64,000 nt of DNA, from the NCBI GenBank assembly GCA_965242575.1, contig OZ251461.1:2976001-3040000 (forward strand), given 5' to 3'. How positions within the stretch are numbered: position 1 is the stretch's first letter; each line of letters starts with the position of its first letter. Source of the stretch: JANQOH01 sp965242575 (lineage in GTDB: Bacteria; Pseudomonadota; Alphaproteobacteria; UBA7887). Under the pieces are notes generated by a model. The model was not told the origin of the DNA. It made no database searches and saw nothing but the letters and a program-made list of their open reading frames with translations. Of this stretch, positions 32,396-40,676 are shown piece by piece. The translations under genes were made by a program, and so were the position numbers.

Positions 32396-33181
32396 ATGCA
32401 TCTGAGCGAATCCCAGCTGGAGCGCTTTCGCGACGACGGCTACCTGTTCCTGCCCGGCCTGTTCTCCGCCGCCGACGTGGCGCCGCTGCGCCGGGAGATG
32501 GACCGCATCGCCGGCCTCGACCGCGAGGAGGTGCTGCGCGACGAGGCCGGCGAGCTGCGCCTCGCCATGGGCATGCAGGACTACAGCCCGATCTACGCCC
32601 GCCTGCTGCGCCACCCGCGCCTGCTCGGCCCGGCGCGGAGCATCCTGGGGCCGGAGCTCTACGCCCACCAGTTCAAGATCGTCGCCAAGGAGCCGTTCGG
32701 GAAGCTCGACTGGCCCTGGCACCAGGACGCCGCGTCGTGGCGCGCCTATGACGGAATGCCGGAGCCGCTGGCGATGAACTACGCCGTCTTCCTCGACGAA
32801 GTGACCGAGTTCAACGGCCCCATCGCCTTCATCCCCGGCTCGCACCGCGGCGGCGTGCTCGGCGGCGGCGACACGCCGCTGCCGGGCGGCAAGTCGCCGC
32901 TGCGCACCCTCCCGCGCGAGACCGTCGCGAGGCTGGCGGGCGAACGCGGCATCGTGGCGCCGAAGGGGCCGGCCGGGTCGGCGGTGTTCTTCTCCGGCTG
33001 CCTCGCGCATGCGTCGGGCCCCAACATCGGCCCGTGGACGCGCTACATCGTCTATATCACCTACAACCCGGTGAGCAACGCCATCGCCCGGCCGACGCGG
33101 CCGGACTATTACGCGCGGCGCTCCGGCTTCGCGCCGCTGGAGCCGCTCGCCGAGGAGCGCCTGGAGCCCGTCGCGGCGTAA
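32396..33181 (+). CDS. Phytanoyl-CoA dioxygenase (PhyH) family protein
   Basis: This is a non-haem Fe(II)/2-oxoglutarate-dependent oxygenase. The 261-residue product has the metal ligands His109 and Asp111 (WPWHQDAASW), the distal His205 (CLAHASGPN) and the 2-oxoglutarate-binding Arg216 (GPWTRYIVYITYNP). The segment FIPGSHRGG is also typical. The substrate cannot be read from sequence; the family includes ectoine hydroxylases and lipid or secondary-metabolite hydroxylases. ATG at 32396 is used, 39 bp after the previous gene. Confidence 0.88.
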   Translation: MHLSESQLERFRDDGYLFLPGLFSAADVAPLRREMDRIAGLDREEVLRDEAGELRLAMGMQDYSPIYARLLRHPRLLGPARSILGPELYAHQFKIVAKEPFGKLDWPWHQDAASWRAYDGMPEPLAMNYAVFLDEVTEFNGPIAFIPGSHRGGVLGGGDTPLPGGKSPLRTLPRETVARLAGERGIVAPKGPAGSAVFFSGCLAHASGPNIGPWTRYIVYITYNPVSNAIARPTRPDYYARRSGFAPLEPLAEERLEPVAA

Positions 33182-33219
33182 CCCGGCGCCCCCCGGGGCG
33201 CGAAACGGAGGCCGGAGCC

Positions 33220-33558
33220 ATGAAGAAGATCGCCGCCGTCGTCAAACCGCACAAACTCGACGACGTGAAGGACGCGCTCACCGAAATCGGCGTCATGGGG
33301 ATGACCGTCCTCGACGCCAAGGGGTTCGGGCGCCAGAAGGGCCATACCGAACTCTACCGCGGCGCCGAATACGTCATCGACTTCCTGCCCAAGACGATGG
33401 TCGAGGTGGTGGTCGACGACGCCAAGGCGGAGCAGGCGGTAGAAACCATCAGGAGCGCCGCGCACAGCGGCAAGATCGGCGACGGAAAGATTTTCGTCAG
33501 CACGATCGAGCGGGCGCTGCGGATCCGCACCGGCGAAACCGGGCCGGACGCGGTGTGA
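33220..33558 (+). CDS. glnK: Nitrogen regulatory protein P-II (GlnK type)
   Basis: P-II proteins sense 2-oxoglutarate and ATP/ADP and control AmtB, glutamine synthetase adenylylation and NtrB. The 112-residue product carries the T-loop with the uridylylated Tyr51 (ELYRGAEYVIDFLPK), the B-loop AHSGKIGDGKIFV and the C-loop RIRTGE. Linkage to amtB (46 bp downstream) supports GlnK rather than GlnB. ATG 33220 follows GGAGGCCGGAGCC. Confidence 0.95.
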   Translation: MKKIAAVVKPHKLDDVKDALTEIGVMGMTVLDAKGFGRQKGHTELYRGAEYVIDFLPKTMVEVVVDDAKAEQAVETIRSAAHSGKIGDGKIFVSTIERALRIRTGETGPDAV

Positions 33559-33604
33559 CCCCGCCGCCCCGCGCCGGGCGGATCGAGATGATCGGGAGGA
33601 TGGA

Positions 33605-34906
33605 ATGAAGGCGAAACGGTTGTGCGCGGTCCTGGCGGCCGCCGGGGCGGCGCTGCTTCCGGCGGCGGCGCTGGCGCAGGACGCGGCCGCGCCGGACGGC
33701 GGGAGCACCGCGTGGATACTCACCTCGACCGCGCTGGTGCTGTTCATGACCATGCCGGGGCTGGCGCTGTTCTACGGCGGCCTCGTGCGGTCCGGCAACG
33801 TGCTCTCGGTGCTCATGCACTGTTTCGCGATTTGCTGCCTCTCCTCGATCCTCTGGATCGCCGGGGCCTACAGCCTCGCCTTCACCGATGGCGGCGGGCT
33901 GGACGGACTCGTCGGCGGGCTGTCGCGGGCGCTCCTCGACGGCGTCGGCCGCGACGCCCTGTCGGGCGACATCCCCGAAACCGTGTTCTTCATGTTCCAG
34001 ATGACGTTCGCCATCATCACGCCGGCGCTGATCGTCGGCGCGTATGTCGAGCGCATCCGGTTTTCGGCCGTGCTGTTGTTCTCCGGCGCCTGGCTGGTCC
34101 TCGTCTATGCGCCGGTGTGCCACTGGGTGTGGGGCGGCGGCTGGCTCGGCGAGATGGGCGTGCGGGATTTCGCCGGCGGGCTGGTGGTCCACCTGACCTG
34201 CGGCGCGTCGGCGCTGGTCCTCGCGGCGCTGCTCGGCGCGCGGACGGGCTTCCCCAACGAGGTGCGCCCGCCGCACAGCCCCGGCATGGTCATGACCGGC
34301 GCGGCGATGCTGTGGGTCGGCTGGTTCGGCTTCAACGGCGGCAGCGCGCTGGCGGCGGACGGCGCCGCCGGCATGGCGGTCGCCGTCACCCATGTCTCCG
34401 CCGCCGCGGGGGCGTTTACGTGGATGCTCATCGAGTGGGCGCGGTTCCGCAAACCGACCCTGGTGGGGATCGCCACCGGCGCCATCGCCGGCCTCGCCAC
34501 CATCACCCCGGCGTCGGGTTACGTCGGCCCCGCCGGCGGGCTGGCCATCGGCGTCGTGGCCGGCGCGGTGTGCTTCTACGCCGTCGGCTTCGTCAAGAAG
34601 GTCCTCGCGGTCGACGATTCGCTCGACGTGCTGGCGGTGCACGGCGTCGGCGGCGCGACGGGAGTCGCGCTCACCGCGGTGTTCGGCGCGGCGGCGCTCG
34701 GCGGCGTGGCCCCGTCCGACATGACCATGGGCCGCCAGCTCGGAGTCCAGTTCGTCGGAATCGCCGCGGTGCTGGCGTGGTCCGTCGTCCTCACCTTCCT
34801 CATCGCCAAGGCGGTCGACGCGGCGGTGGGGCTCCGCGTCGAGAAGGAGGCCGAAGTGGAGGGCCTCGACCTGATCGCGCACGGCGAAAAGGGCTACGAC
34901 CTGTAG
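33605..34906 (+). CDS. amtB: Ammonium transporter AmtB
   Basis: AmtB is the trimeric inner-membrane ammonium channel regulated by GlnK. The 433-residue product has a cleavable signal (ALAAAGAALLPAAALAQD, cut near residue 24) and about eleven membrane segments. The conserved pore histidines are in VYAPVCHWVWGGGWL and LAVHGVGGATGVALTA, and the family stretch WVGWFGFNGGSALAADG is intact. The cytoplasmic tail EGLDLIAHGEKGYDL is typical of P-II-regulated members. GGGAGGATGGA precedes ATG 33605. Confidence 0.96.
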   Translation: MKAKRLCAVLAAAGAALLPAAALAQDAAAPDGGSTAWILTSTALVLFMTMPGLALFYGGLVRSGNVLSVLMHCFAICCLSSILWIAGAYSLAFTDGGGLDGLVGGLSRALLDGVGRDALSGDIPETVFFMFQMTFAIITPALIVGAYVERIRFSAVLLFSGAWLVLVYAPVCHWVWGGGWLGEMGVRDFAGGLVVHLTCGASALVLAALLGARTGFPNEVRPPHSPGMVMTGAAMLWVGWFGFNGGSALAADGAAGMAVAVTHVSAAAGAFTWMLIEWARFRKPTLVGIATGAIAGLATITPASGYVGPAGGLAIGVVAGAVCFYAVGFVKKVLAVDDSLDVLAVHGVGGATGVALTAVFGAAALGGVAPSDMTMGRQLGVQFVGIAAVLAWSVVLTFLIAKAVDAAVGLRVEKEAEVEGLDLIAHGEKGYDL

Positions 34907-34945
34907 CCCCGCCGCGCTTCCCGCATTCCTTACGGAGAATCCGCC

Positions 34946-35233
34946 ATGGCCGCCTACGTCGTCGCCCAGATCGACGTCACCGACCCCGACGCCTTCGCCG
35001 AATACCGCGCGAAGGTGGCCGAAACCGTCGCCCGCCACGGCGGCCGCTACAAGGCGCGCGGCGGCGAGATGGAGGCGCTGGAGGGCGAGCCGCCCTGCTC
35101 CCGCATGGTGGTCATCGAGTTCGACGACGCCCGGGCGGCGAAGCGGTGGTACGAATCGGAGGACTACGCGCCGCTGATCGCGCTGCGGCGGTCCGCCTCC
35201 CGGGGGTCGGTGGTCGTCGTCGCAGGCGTCTGA
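34946..35233 (+). CDS. DUF1330 family protein
   Basis: The 95-residue product matches the DUF1330 ferredoxin-like dimeric fold: start AAYVVAQIDVTDPDAFAEYR, HGGRYKARGGEMEALEG and the C-terminal IEFDDARAAKRWYESEDYAPL. Members are small proteins of unknown enzymatic role. It stands alone between amtB and ftsE; TACGGAGAATCCGCC before the ATG includes a GGAG ribosome-binding site. Confidence 0.9.
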   Translation: MAAYVVAQIDVTDPDAFAEYRAKVAETVARHGGRYKARGGEMEALEGEPPCSRMVVIEFDDARAAKRWYESEDYAPLIALRRSASRGSVVVVAGV

Positions 35234-35254
35234 CCCGCCGGGCGGGCGCCGGGC

Positions 35255-35959
35255 ATGATCCGGTTCGAACATGTGGGCATGCGCTACGGCGCCGGCCCGG
35301 AGGCGCTGAGCGACGTCTCGTTCGAGCTGGAGGAGGGCAGTTTCCACTTCCTCACCGGGCCGAGCGGCGCGGGGAAGACCTCGCTGCTGCGCCTCATGTC
35401 CCTGGGCCATCGCCCGTCGCGCGGGGCGATCTCCGCGTTCGGCGAGGACCTCTCCCGCGCGCCGCGCGCGCGTCTGGCCCGCCTGCGGCGGCGGATCGGC
35501 GTCGTCTTCCAGGACTTCCGCCTCATCGACCATCTGAGCGCGCGCGAGAACGTGGCGCTGGCGCTGCGGATCGCCGGCGCCGACGAAGGCGCCATCGGCG
35601 ACCCGGTGGCGGAACTCCTCGAATGGGTGGGCCTGGGGCGGCGCATGGACGCGCCTCCGGCGGTCCTTTCCGGCGGCGAGAAGCAGCGCCTGGCGATCGC
35701 CCGGGCGGTGGCCTGCCGCCCCCGCCTGCTGCTCGCCGACGAGCCGACGGGCAACATCGACGGCGAGAATTCGCGCCGCGTCCTGAGGCTGTTCGAGGCG
35801 CTCAACGAGGTCGGCGCCACGGTGGTCATCGCCACCCATGACGAAAGCCTGGTCGCGCGCCATGCGCGTCCCCGCCTGGCGCTCGCCGGCGGGCGGCTCG
35901 CGGCGCCCGCCGCCGACGGCGGATTCGACGACGGATCGGACGCGAATGGCGCGGCTTGA
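35255..35959 (+). CDS. ftsE: Cell division ATP-binding protein FtsE
   Basis: FtsE is the ATPase of the FtsEX complex, which activates septal peptidoglycan hydrolases. The 234-residue product starts MIRFEHVGMRYGAGPEALSD and has Walker A GPSGAGKTSLLRL, the Q-loop VVFQDFRLIDHL, the ABC signature VLSGGEKQRLAIARA and Walker B LLLADEPTGNID, all in the expected order. Its last 14 bp overlap ftsX. Pairing with ftsX separates it from LolD-type ATPases. Confidence 0.95.
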   Translation: MIRFEHVGMRYGAGPEALSDVSFELEEGSFHFLTGPSGAGKTSLLRLMSLGHRPSRGAISAFGEDLSRAPRARLARLRRRIGVVFQDFRLIDHLSARENVALALRIAGADEGAIGDPVAELLEWVGLGRRMDAPPAVLSGGEKQRLAIARAVACRPRLLLADEPTGNIDGENSRRVLRLFEALNEVGATVVIATHDESLVARHARPRLALAGGRLAAPAADGGFDDGSDANGAA

Positions 35960-36815
35960 CGGCGCGCTGGCGCTGGCGCGCGGCGGCGGCGACCGGTTCG
36001 TCGCCTGGGCCATCGCGCTGAAGGCGTTCTTCGCCGCCCTCGCGCTGGCCGGCATGCTGGCCTGCGGCCACGCCGCGGCGGTGTGGCGGGCGGCGCCCTA
36101 CGCCGTGACGACGGCGGTGCTGCCCGCAGACAGCGCGCCGGAGACGCGCGCGGCGGCGCTGGAGGCGGTGCGCCAAGCCCCGGGGGTCGCCCGCGCCGCG
36201 TTGCTGCCCGCCGGCGAGGTGGCGGCGTTGCTGGCCCGCTGGATCGGCGGCGCGGAGGCGGCGCGCGACCTGCCGCTGCCGGCGCTGATCGACATCGAGG
36301 TCGAACCGGGGGGGGGCTTCGACCGGGCCGCGGCCGAGGCGGCGCTGCGCCGGGCGGCGCCCGGGGCGGCGCTCGACGCCGGCCCGCCCTGGATCGAGAA
36401 ACTGGCCGCCGCCGCCGCCGCCGCGCGACTCGCGATGGCGGCGATCCTGGCCTTCGTCGCGCTCGTCGCCGCGCTCGCGGTCGCCTTCGCGACGCGCGCC
36501 GCCGTGACCGCCCATCGCGAGACCATCGAACTGCTGCACTGGCTCGGCGCGGACGACCGCGAGGTGGCCGGCGCGTTCCAGCGCCGCGCGCTGACCCTGG
36601 GCCTGCGCGGCGGGCTGCTGGGGACGCTGGCGGCGCTGGCGGCGTTGGTCCCCGCGGCGCGCGCCGCCGCGCGGCTGGACGCGCCGCTGCTGGCCGATTT
36701 CGCGGCGCCGGCGGCGGCGTGGGGGGTTTTCGGCGCGGTGCCGCTCGCCGCGGCGGCGGTGGCGGTCCTCGCGGCGCGGCGGACGGCGCTGGGCGCGCTG
36801 GCGCGGATGTATTGA
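35946..36815 (+). CDS. ftsX: Cell division permease FtsX
   Basis: FtsX is the membrane partner of FtsE. The 289-residue product has a membrane helix near residues 22-42, a periplasmic domain of about 120 residues and three more membrane segments (around 160-185, 215-235 and 255-280). A cytoplasmic stretch ETIELLHWLGADDREVAGAF matches the family. Sequence identity in this family is low, so operon position and topology carry much of the weight. ATG at 35946 overlaps ftsE. Confidence 0.9.
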   Translation: MARLDGALALARGGGDRFVAWAIALKAFFAALALAGMLACGHAAAVWRAAPYAVTTAVLPADSAPETRAAALEAVRQAPGVARAALLPAGEVAALLARWIGGAEAARDLPLPALIDIEVEPGGGFDRAAAEAALRRAAPGAALDAGPPWIEKLAAAAAAARLAMAAILAFVALVAALAVAFATRAAVTAHRETIELLHWLGADDREVAGAFQRRALTLGLRGGLLGTLAALAALVPAARAAARLDAPLLADFAAPAAAWGVFGAVPLAAAAVAVLAARRTALGALARMY

Positions 36816-36818
36816 CGG

Positions 36819-37394
36819 GTGCGCCGGGCGCTCGCCTGGGCCGCGGCTCTCCTCCTGTTCGGCGCGGCGGTCGAATTCGCCGCCGGCTTCCTCCGCTTCG
36901 CCGGAAGCCTGCCGCGCGCCCCCGACCCCGGCCTCGCGGAGGTCGAGGCGGCGGCGGTTCTCACCGGCGGCAGCGGGCGCATCCGCGCCGGCCTCGACGC
37001 GCTCGCCGCCGCGCCCGGCGCGGTCCTCTTCGTTTCCGGAGTCCACGAGGGCGCCGATGCGGAGCGCCTGATCGCCCGGCTGGGCCGCGACCCGGCGCCG
37101 CTCCGCGGCCGCGTCGTCCTGGGCCGGGCGGCTGCGGACACGCGCGGCAACGCCGAGGAGACGGCGCGGTGGATGGCGGAGCGCGGGTTCTCGCGCCTCG
37201 CCCTGGTCACCTCGGCCTACCACATGCCGCGCGCCGTGGCGGAGTTCCGCCGCGCCATGCCGGACGCCGCGCTGGTCCGCCTGCCGGTCGTCACCGGCAA
37301 CGTGAATCTCGACGCCTGGTGGCGCAATTGGGGCGCCGCGCGGCTCCTCGCCGGCGAATACGCGAAATACCGGCTCGCGCGTCTGCGCCCGTGA
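36819..37394 (+). CDS. YdcF-like DUF218 family protein
   Basis: The 191-residue product has an N-terminal membrane helix (about 3-24) and a DUF218 domain with VLTGGSGRIRAGL, DTRGNAEETARWM and LVTSAYHMPRAVAEF. Family members (E. coli YdcF, ElyC, SanA) act at the envelope; ElyC affects undecaprenyl-linked peptidoglycan precursors. The GTG start at 36819 lies 3 bp after ftsX, and the stop overlaps plsC by 4 bp. The ftsEX-ydcF-plsC run is a known alphaproteobacterial operon. Confidence 0.88.
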   Translation: MRRALAWAAALLLFGAAVEFAAGFLRFAGSLPRAPDPGLAEVEAAAVLTGGSGRIRAGLDALAAAPGAVLFVSGVHEGADAERLIARLGRDPAPLRGRVVLGRAAADTRGNAEETARWMAERGFSRLALVTSAYHMPRAVAEFRRAMPDAALVRLPVVTGNVNLDAWWRNWGAARLLAGEYAKYRLARLRP

Positions 37395-38104
37395 CGCGCG
37401 TCCTGCTGCGCTCGCTGGCGTTCGACATCGGGTTCTACGGCGGCTCGGCGGCGCTCGCATTGGCCCTGCTGCCGGCGCTGGCGCTGCCGCGCGGAGCGTT
37501 GGTCGCCGCCGGGCGGGCGTGGGCGCGCTGGACGAACTACCTGCTGCGCGCGGTCGTCGGCGCCGAGATCGTCATCGAGAACGCTGATCGCCTGCCCGCC
37601 GGCGGGTGCATCGTCGCCGCCAAGCACCAATCGACGTGGGAGGCGGCGGCGCTTCTGGGCCTGCTTCCCGACGCCGCCTACGTCCTCAAGCGCGAATTGC
37701 TGCGGATTCCGGTATTCGGCTGGTACGTCCGCAAGAACCGCCAGATCGTCGTCGACCGCGCCGGTGGCGCGCCCGCCTTGCGCGCCATGATCTCGGCCGC
37801 GCGCGGCGCCGTCGCGGCGGGGCGGCAGGTGGTGATCTTCCCGCAGGGGACGCGGGTGGCGCCCGGCGCCGCGCGCCCCTACCGCGCGGGCGCGGCGGCG
37901 CTCTACGCCGCGCTCGGCGTTCCGGTCGTTCCCATCGCGCTCAATTCGGGCGCCGTCTGGGGCCGCGGCGCCTTCGTCAAGAGCCCCGGCCGCATCGTGT
38001 TGCGGGTGCTGGAGCCCATCCCGCCCGGCCTGCCGCGCGCGGCGTTCACGGCCGTGCTGGAGGAGCGCATAGAGACCGCCAGCGCGGAGCTCGCGGGCGG
38101 TTGA
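37391..38104 (+). CDS. plsC: 1-acyl-sn-glycerol-3-phosphate acyltransferase (PlsC family)
   Basis: PlsC converts lysophosphatidic acid to phosphatidic acid at the inner membrane. The 237-residue protein has an N-terminal membrane segment (about 10-32), the catalytic histidine motif AAKHQSTWEA, and the substrate motif IFPQGTRVAPG. The motif is HxxxxE rather than the textbook HxxxxD, a form I recall in alphaproteobacterial relatives. The GTG start shares a GTGA overlap with the DUF218 gene. Confidence 0.88.
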   Translation: MTRVLLRSLAFDIGFYGGSAALALALLPALALPRGALVAAGRAWARWTNYLLRAVVGAEIVIENADRLPAGGCIVAAKHQSTWEAAALLGLLPDAAYVLKRELLRIPVFGWYVRKNRQIVVDRAGGAPALRAMISAARGAVAAGRQVVIFPQGTRVAPGAARPYRAGAAALYAALGVPVVPIALNSGAVWGRGAFVKSPGRIVLRVLEPIPPGLPRAAFTAVLEERIETASAELAGG

Positions 38105-38212
38105 AGCGTTGACGCCCGCCCGGTTTCCGGTGTCGCGCCGGCGTTCGTTGCCCCCTCGCGTCCCGTCGACATGCGCGGATATTCATGCCGGCGGGGCCAC
38201 GCCAACCCGCGG

Positions 38213-38230
38213 CAGCAATTCTCATTATGG
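38213..38230 (+). repeat. Left terminal inverted repeat of the ISNCY-type element
   Basis: Eighteen bases that pair with 39657-39674, with one mismatch. Adjacent sequence (GGTTGGGG further in) also has a loose counterpart on the other side, so the recognised end may be longer. Confidence 0.8.
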
Positions 38231-38276
38231 CTGGTTGGGGTTTTCAATGGGTTGCGGGTGTGTTTAGCTCCGTGGT

Positions 38277-39563
38277 GTGAGGTGCCTTTCACGGTATATT
38301 TGCGTGTTGGCGGATCGGTGCGCGTCGCTGCCGGACAAGCGGTCGGGCCGCAACACGCGCTATCGGATGCGCGATGTCGGTTTGGCGGCTTTTTCGGTGT
38401 TTTTCATGCAATGCCCGTCGTTTCTGGCGCATCAGCGGCTGTTGGCGGCGTCGCGGGGGCGTTCGAACGCGGAGACCCTGTTCGGGATGTCGGGGGTTCC
38501 TTGCGACAATCACATCCGGGGGATGCTGGACGGCGCGCCTCCGGGGCATTTCGATAAGGTATTCTCGCATATCGTCGACGATCTGGACACGGCGGGCGGC
38601 CTGTCGGCGTTGCGCTGCCTGGACGATCGGGTCCTGATTGCGCTGGATGGTTCGGAGCATTTTCATTCGCGGAAGGTTCATTGCGCGCAGTGTGCGACGC
38701 GCCGCCGCGACGGGGCGGTGGAGTATTTCCACAGTTTCGTCGGGGCGGCGATTGTGGCTCCGGGCCAGCGGCGGGCGTTGCCTCTGGCGCCCGAGTTCGT
38801 GCGCCCGCAAGACGGCGCCGCGAAGCAGGACTGCGAGAGCCGCGCGGCGCTCCGCTGGCTGGCGCGCCTGGGGCCGGCGCTGGCGAGGCTGAAGCCGGTC
38901 TATCTCGGCGACGACCTCTACTCCCGGCAAACGACTTGCGAGGCGGTGCGCGCCGCAGGCGGTTCTTTCCTCTTCGTGTGCAAGCCGGCGAGCCACAAGA
39001 CGCTGAGCGAATACCTGCACGGCGTTGCGCTCGACGAGGTCCGCGAGACCGTGGGGCGGGGCGCGGCCAAGCGCGTCCACCGCTACCGCTGGATGACCGA
39101 TGCGCCGTTGCGCGATGGCGCCGACGCGCTCCGCGTCAACTGGCTGGAGATCGAGATCGCCAAGCCCGACGGCAAGGTGACTTATCGCAACGGCTTCGTC
39201 ACCGACCTCGACGTCACCCGTGACACCGTCGCCGACCTCGCCGCCTGCGGGCGCGCCCGATGGAAGGTCGAGAACGAGACCTTCAACGTTCTCAAGACCC
39301 ACGGCTACAACCTCGAACACAACTTCGGCCACGGACGCGAGACCCTGAGCAGCGTGCTGGTCGCCCCCAACCTGCTGGCCTTCGCCATGCACACCGCCAG
39401 CGACCTCATCGAAGCCGCATGGCGGCGCGCGCACCGTGAGACCGGAACCCGGATGCGCCTCTTCGAGCACATCCGCACCATCACCGCCTACCATGTCTTC
39501 CCCTCGTGGCAGGCCCTCATGACCACGCTCATAACGGGCCTCCCGCCGCCGGCAAAAGCCTGA
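38277..39563 (+). CDS. ISNCY family transposase
   Basis: The 428-residue DDE transposase shows SGRNTRYRMRDVGLAAFSVF near the N-terminus and PSFLAHQRLL. The catalytic acids are likely Asp124 (IALDGSEHF), Asp212 or Asp213 (YLGDDLYS) and Glu332 or Glu334 (RWKVENETFNVLKTHGYN). The following EHNFGHG and the C-terminal YHVFPSWQALM are typical of this group. No internal stop or frameshift is seen, so it may be active. GTG at 38277 is the only upstream start that keeps the N-terminal domain; an ATG at 38367 would give a shorter product. Confidence 0.88.
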   Translation: MRCLSRYICVLADRCASLPDKRSGRNTRYRMRDVGLAAFSVFFMQCPSFLAHQRLLAASRGRSNAETLFGMSGVPCDNHIRGMLDGAPPGHFDKVFSHIVDDLDTAGGLSALRCLDDRVLIALDGSEHFHSRKVHCAQCATRRRDGAVEYFHSFVGAAIVAPGQRRALPLAPEFVRPQDGAAKQDCESRAALRWLARLGPALARLKPVYLGDDLYSRQTTCEAVRAAGGSFLFVCKPASHKTLSEYLHGVALDEVRETVGRGAAKRVHRYRWMTDAPLRDGADALRVNWLEIEIAKPDGKVTYRNGFVTDLDVTRDTVADLAACGRARWKVENETFNVLKTHGYNLEHNFGHGRETLSSVLVAPNLLAFAMHTASDLIEAAWRRAHRETGTRMRLFEHIRTITAYHVFPSWQALMTTLITGLPPPAKA

Positions 39564-39656
39564 CGCCGAGCCAACCGCCGCCTACCAAGCCAAAACGCAG
39601 GCCCAACCCACAACCCGCGCAAACACCAAGCCCAGCCCCAACCCCGACGAACACAC

Positions 39657-39674
39657 CCATAGTGAGAATTGCTG
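39657..39674 (-). repeat. Right terminal inverted repeat of the ISNCY-type element
   Basis: Complement of the left end with one mismatch (C for T at position 13 of the repeat). It lies 93 bp after the transposase stop. Confidence 0.8.
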
Positions 39675-39755
39675 AGCCCGCGGCTTCGCCGTTGCGGACG
39701 GGGAGGCCCGCGGCTATCTTCGAGCGCGGCCGGCGTCGGAAACGGGAGCGGCGGA

Positions 39756-40038
39756 ATGGAAGACCGGGTTCTGGAGCGGGCGCGGTGCGTCATCGAGAAC
39801 ATCCTTCTGGACCTGTCCCGGCGAGGACGCGCTCGACCTGCGGTCGCCGATCCCCAGGACCATGGACGATGGCGACGAGTTCCTGCGGATCAGGCTGGTG
39901 TACGACGGCGAACCGCGGATTCTGGACTACGACATGCAAATGAGCTTGCGCCGCCGTTTGCGTTCGGCGCTGGAGCGCGAGGGGCTCGGCGCTTTTCCGG
40001 TCCTCTCGTTCGGCCCCAAATCCGAAATGCCGGGATGA
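39756..40038 (+). pseudogene. Frameshifted hypothetical gene upstream of a HEPN remnant
   Basis: Translation begins MEDRVLERARCVIENILLDL with GGAGCGG upstream, but the frame must shift near 39825 to continue as DALDLRSPIPRTMDDGDEFL and RLVYDGEPRILDYDMQMSLR, ending at the TGA at 40038. Together these give a coherent ~94-residue acidic protein. I do not recognise the family. Its close linkage to a HEPN-type gene suggests the two were once a pair, perhaps toxin-antitoxin. Confidence 0.6.
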
Positions 40039-40051
40039 CGGTTCGGGTCCC

Positions 40052-40318
40052 GACGAACTTCTCCGGATAGCCGCCGACCTGGTTGACGCGAACGCCGGCG
40101 AGCCGCGCCCGACGGACCTGCGCCGCGCCGTCAGCTCCGCCTACTACGCGTTGTTCCATTGTCTGGCGCGGAGTTGCGCCGATGCGGCGGACGGCGGTTC
40201 GAAGGCGCTGCGAAACGCGGCCGCGTGGCGCCAAACCTATCGCACATGGGGTAATTCCGGCTATTGGCCACTCTCCCGGGCCTATGATGCGAGGTTGCGC
40301 GGTGACGCGCCTCGGTAG
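40052..40318 (+). pseudogene. HEPN-domain gene remnant, lacks a start and is cut at the 3' end
   Basis: The frame encodes DELLRIAADLVDANAGEP, then LRRAVSSAYYALFHCLARSC and a C-part AAAWRQTYRTWGN. The AYYALFH block is typical of HEPN-fold proteins. No in-frame start exists; the nearest ATG (40035) is out of frame by one base, so a frameshift is likely. After about 40248 the sequence no longer fits the family and leads into an IS110 remnant, whose insertion probably removed the 3' end. Confidence 0.62.
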
Positions 40319-40332
40319 GCACAAGAGGGAGA

Positions 40333-40676
40333 GTGACCGTGTCGGAGTCCGTGGGATTCGACGTTTCGAAGGAAGAGACGTCGTTTTGCGTGAAGGATGC
40401 GTCGGGTCGTGTTCTGGCGCAGGGGAAGGCGGCGACGGATCCGGAGGCGCTGTTCTCGGTGCTCTCGACGCATTGCCGGGACGTCGGGCGCGCGGTCCTG
40501 GAGAAGGGGACGCTTGCCGATTGTCGATGACCGCTCCGGGAGTGGGGCCGGTGACGGCGCTGGCGTTCGCCTCGGCGGTCGGGGCGCCGGAGCGCTTCGC
40601 GAAGTCGCGCGCGGTGGAGGCCTATGTGGGTCTGGCGTCGCGGCGCTGGCCCGAAGCGCGCCCCGCGGCGGCCTGA
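40333..40676 (+). pseudogene. IS110-family transposase remnant with large internal deletion
   Basis: The first 65 codons from GTG 40333 give VGFDVSKEETSFCVKDASG and continue as an IS110 N-terminal (DEDD) domain to a stop at 40530. A second frame overlapping this stop then gives MTAPGVGPVTALAFASAVGA and RFAKSRAVEAYVGLASRR, the C-terminal Transposase_20 domain, ending at 40676. About 200 residues between the two are missing. It cannot encode an active transposase. Confidence 0.85.

Larger units (their letters stand above)
38213..39676 (+). mobile_element. ISNCY-type insertion sequence, apparently complete
   Basis: A transposase gene is flanked by inverted ends: CAGCAATTCTCATTATGG at 38213-38230 and, read on the other strand, CAGCAATTCTCACTATGG at 39657-39674 (17 of 18 identical). 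CCCGCGG occurs directly outside the left end (38206-38212) and near the right end (39677-39683) and may be a target-site duplication, although GC-rich DNA makes chance matches likely. The element is about 1.46 kb. Confidence 0.82.

Noticed and set aside
35255..35270. TCCGGTTCGAAC resembling a tRNA T-loop
   Set aside because: It lies inside the start of ftsE; no acceptor, D or anticodon stem can be drawn around it.
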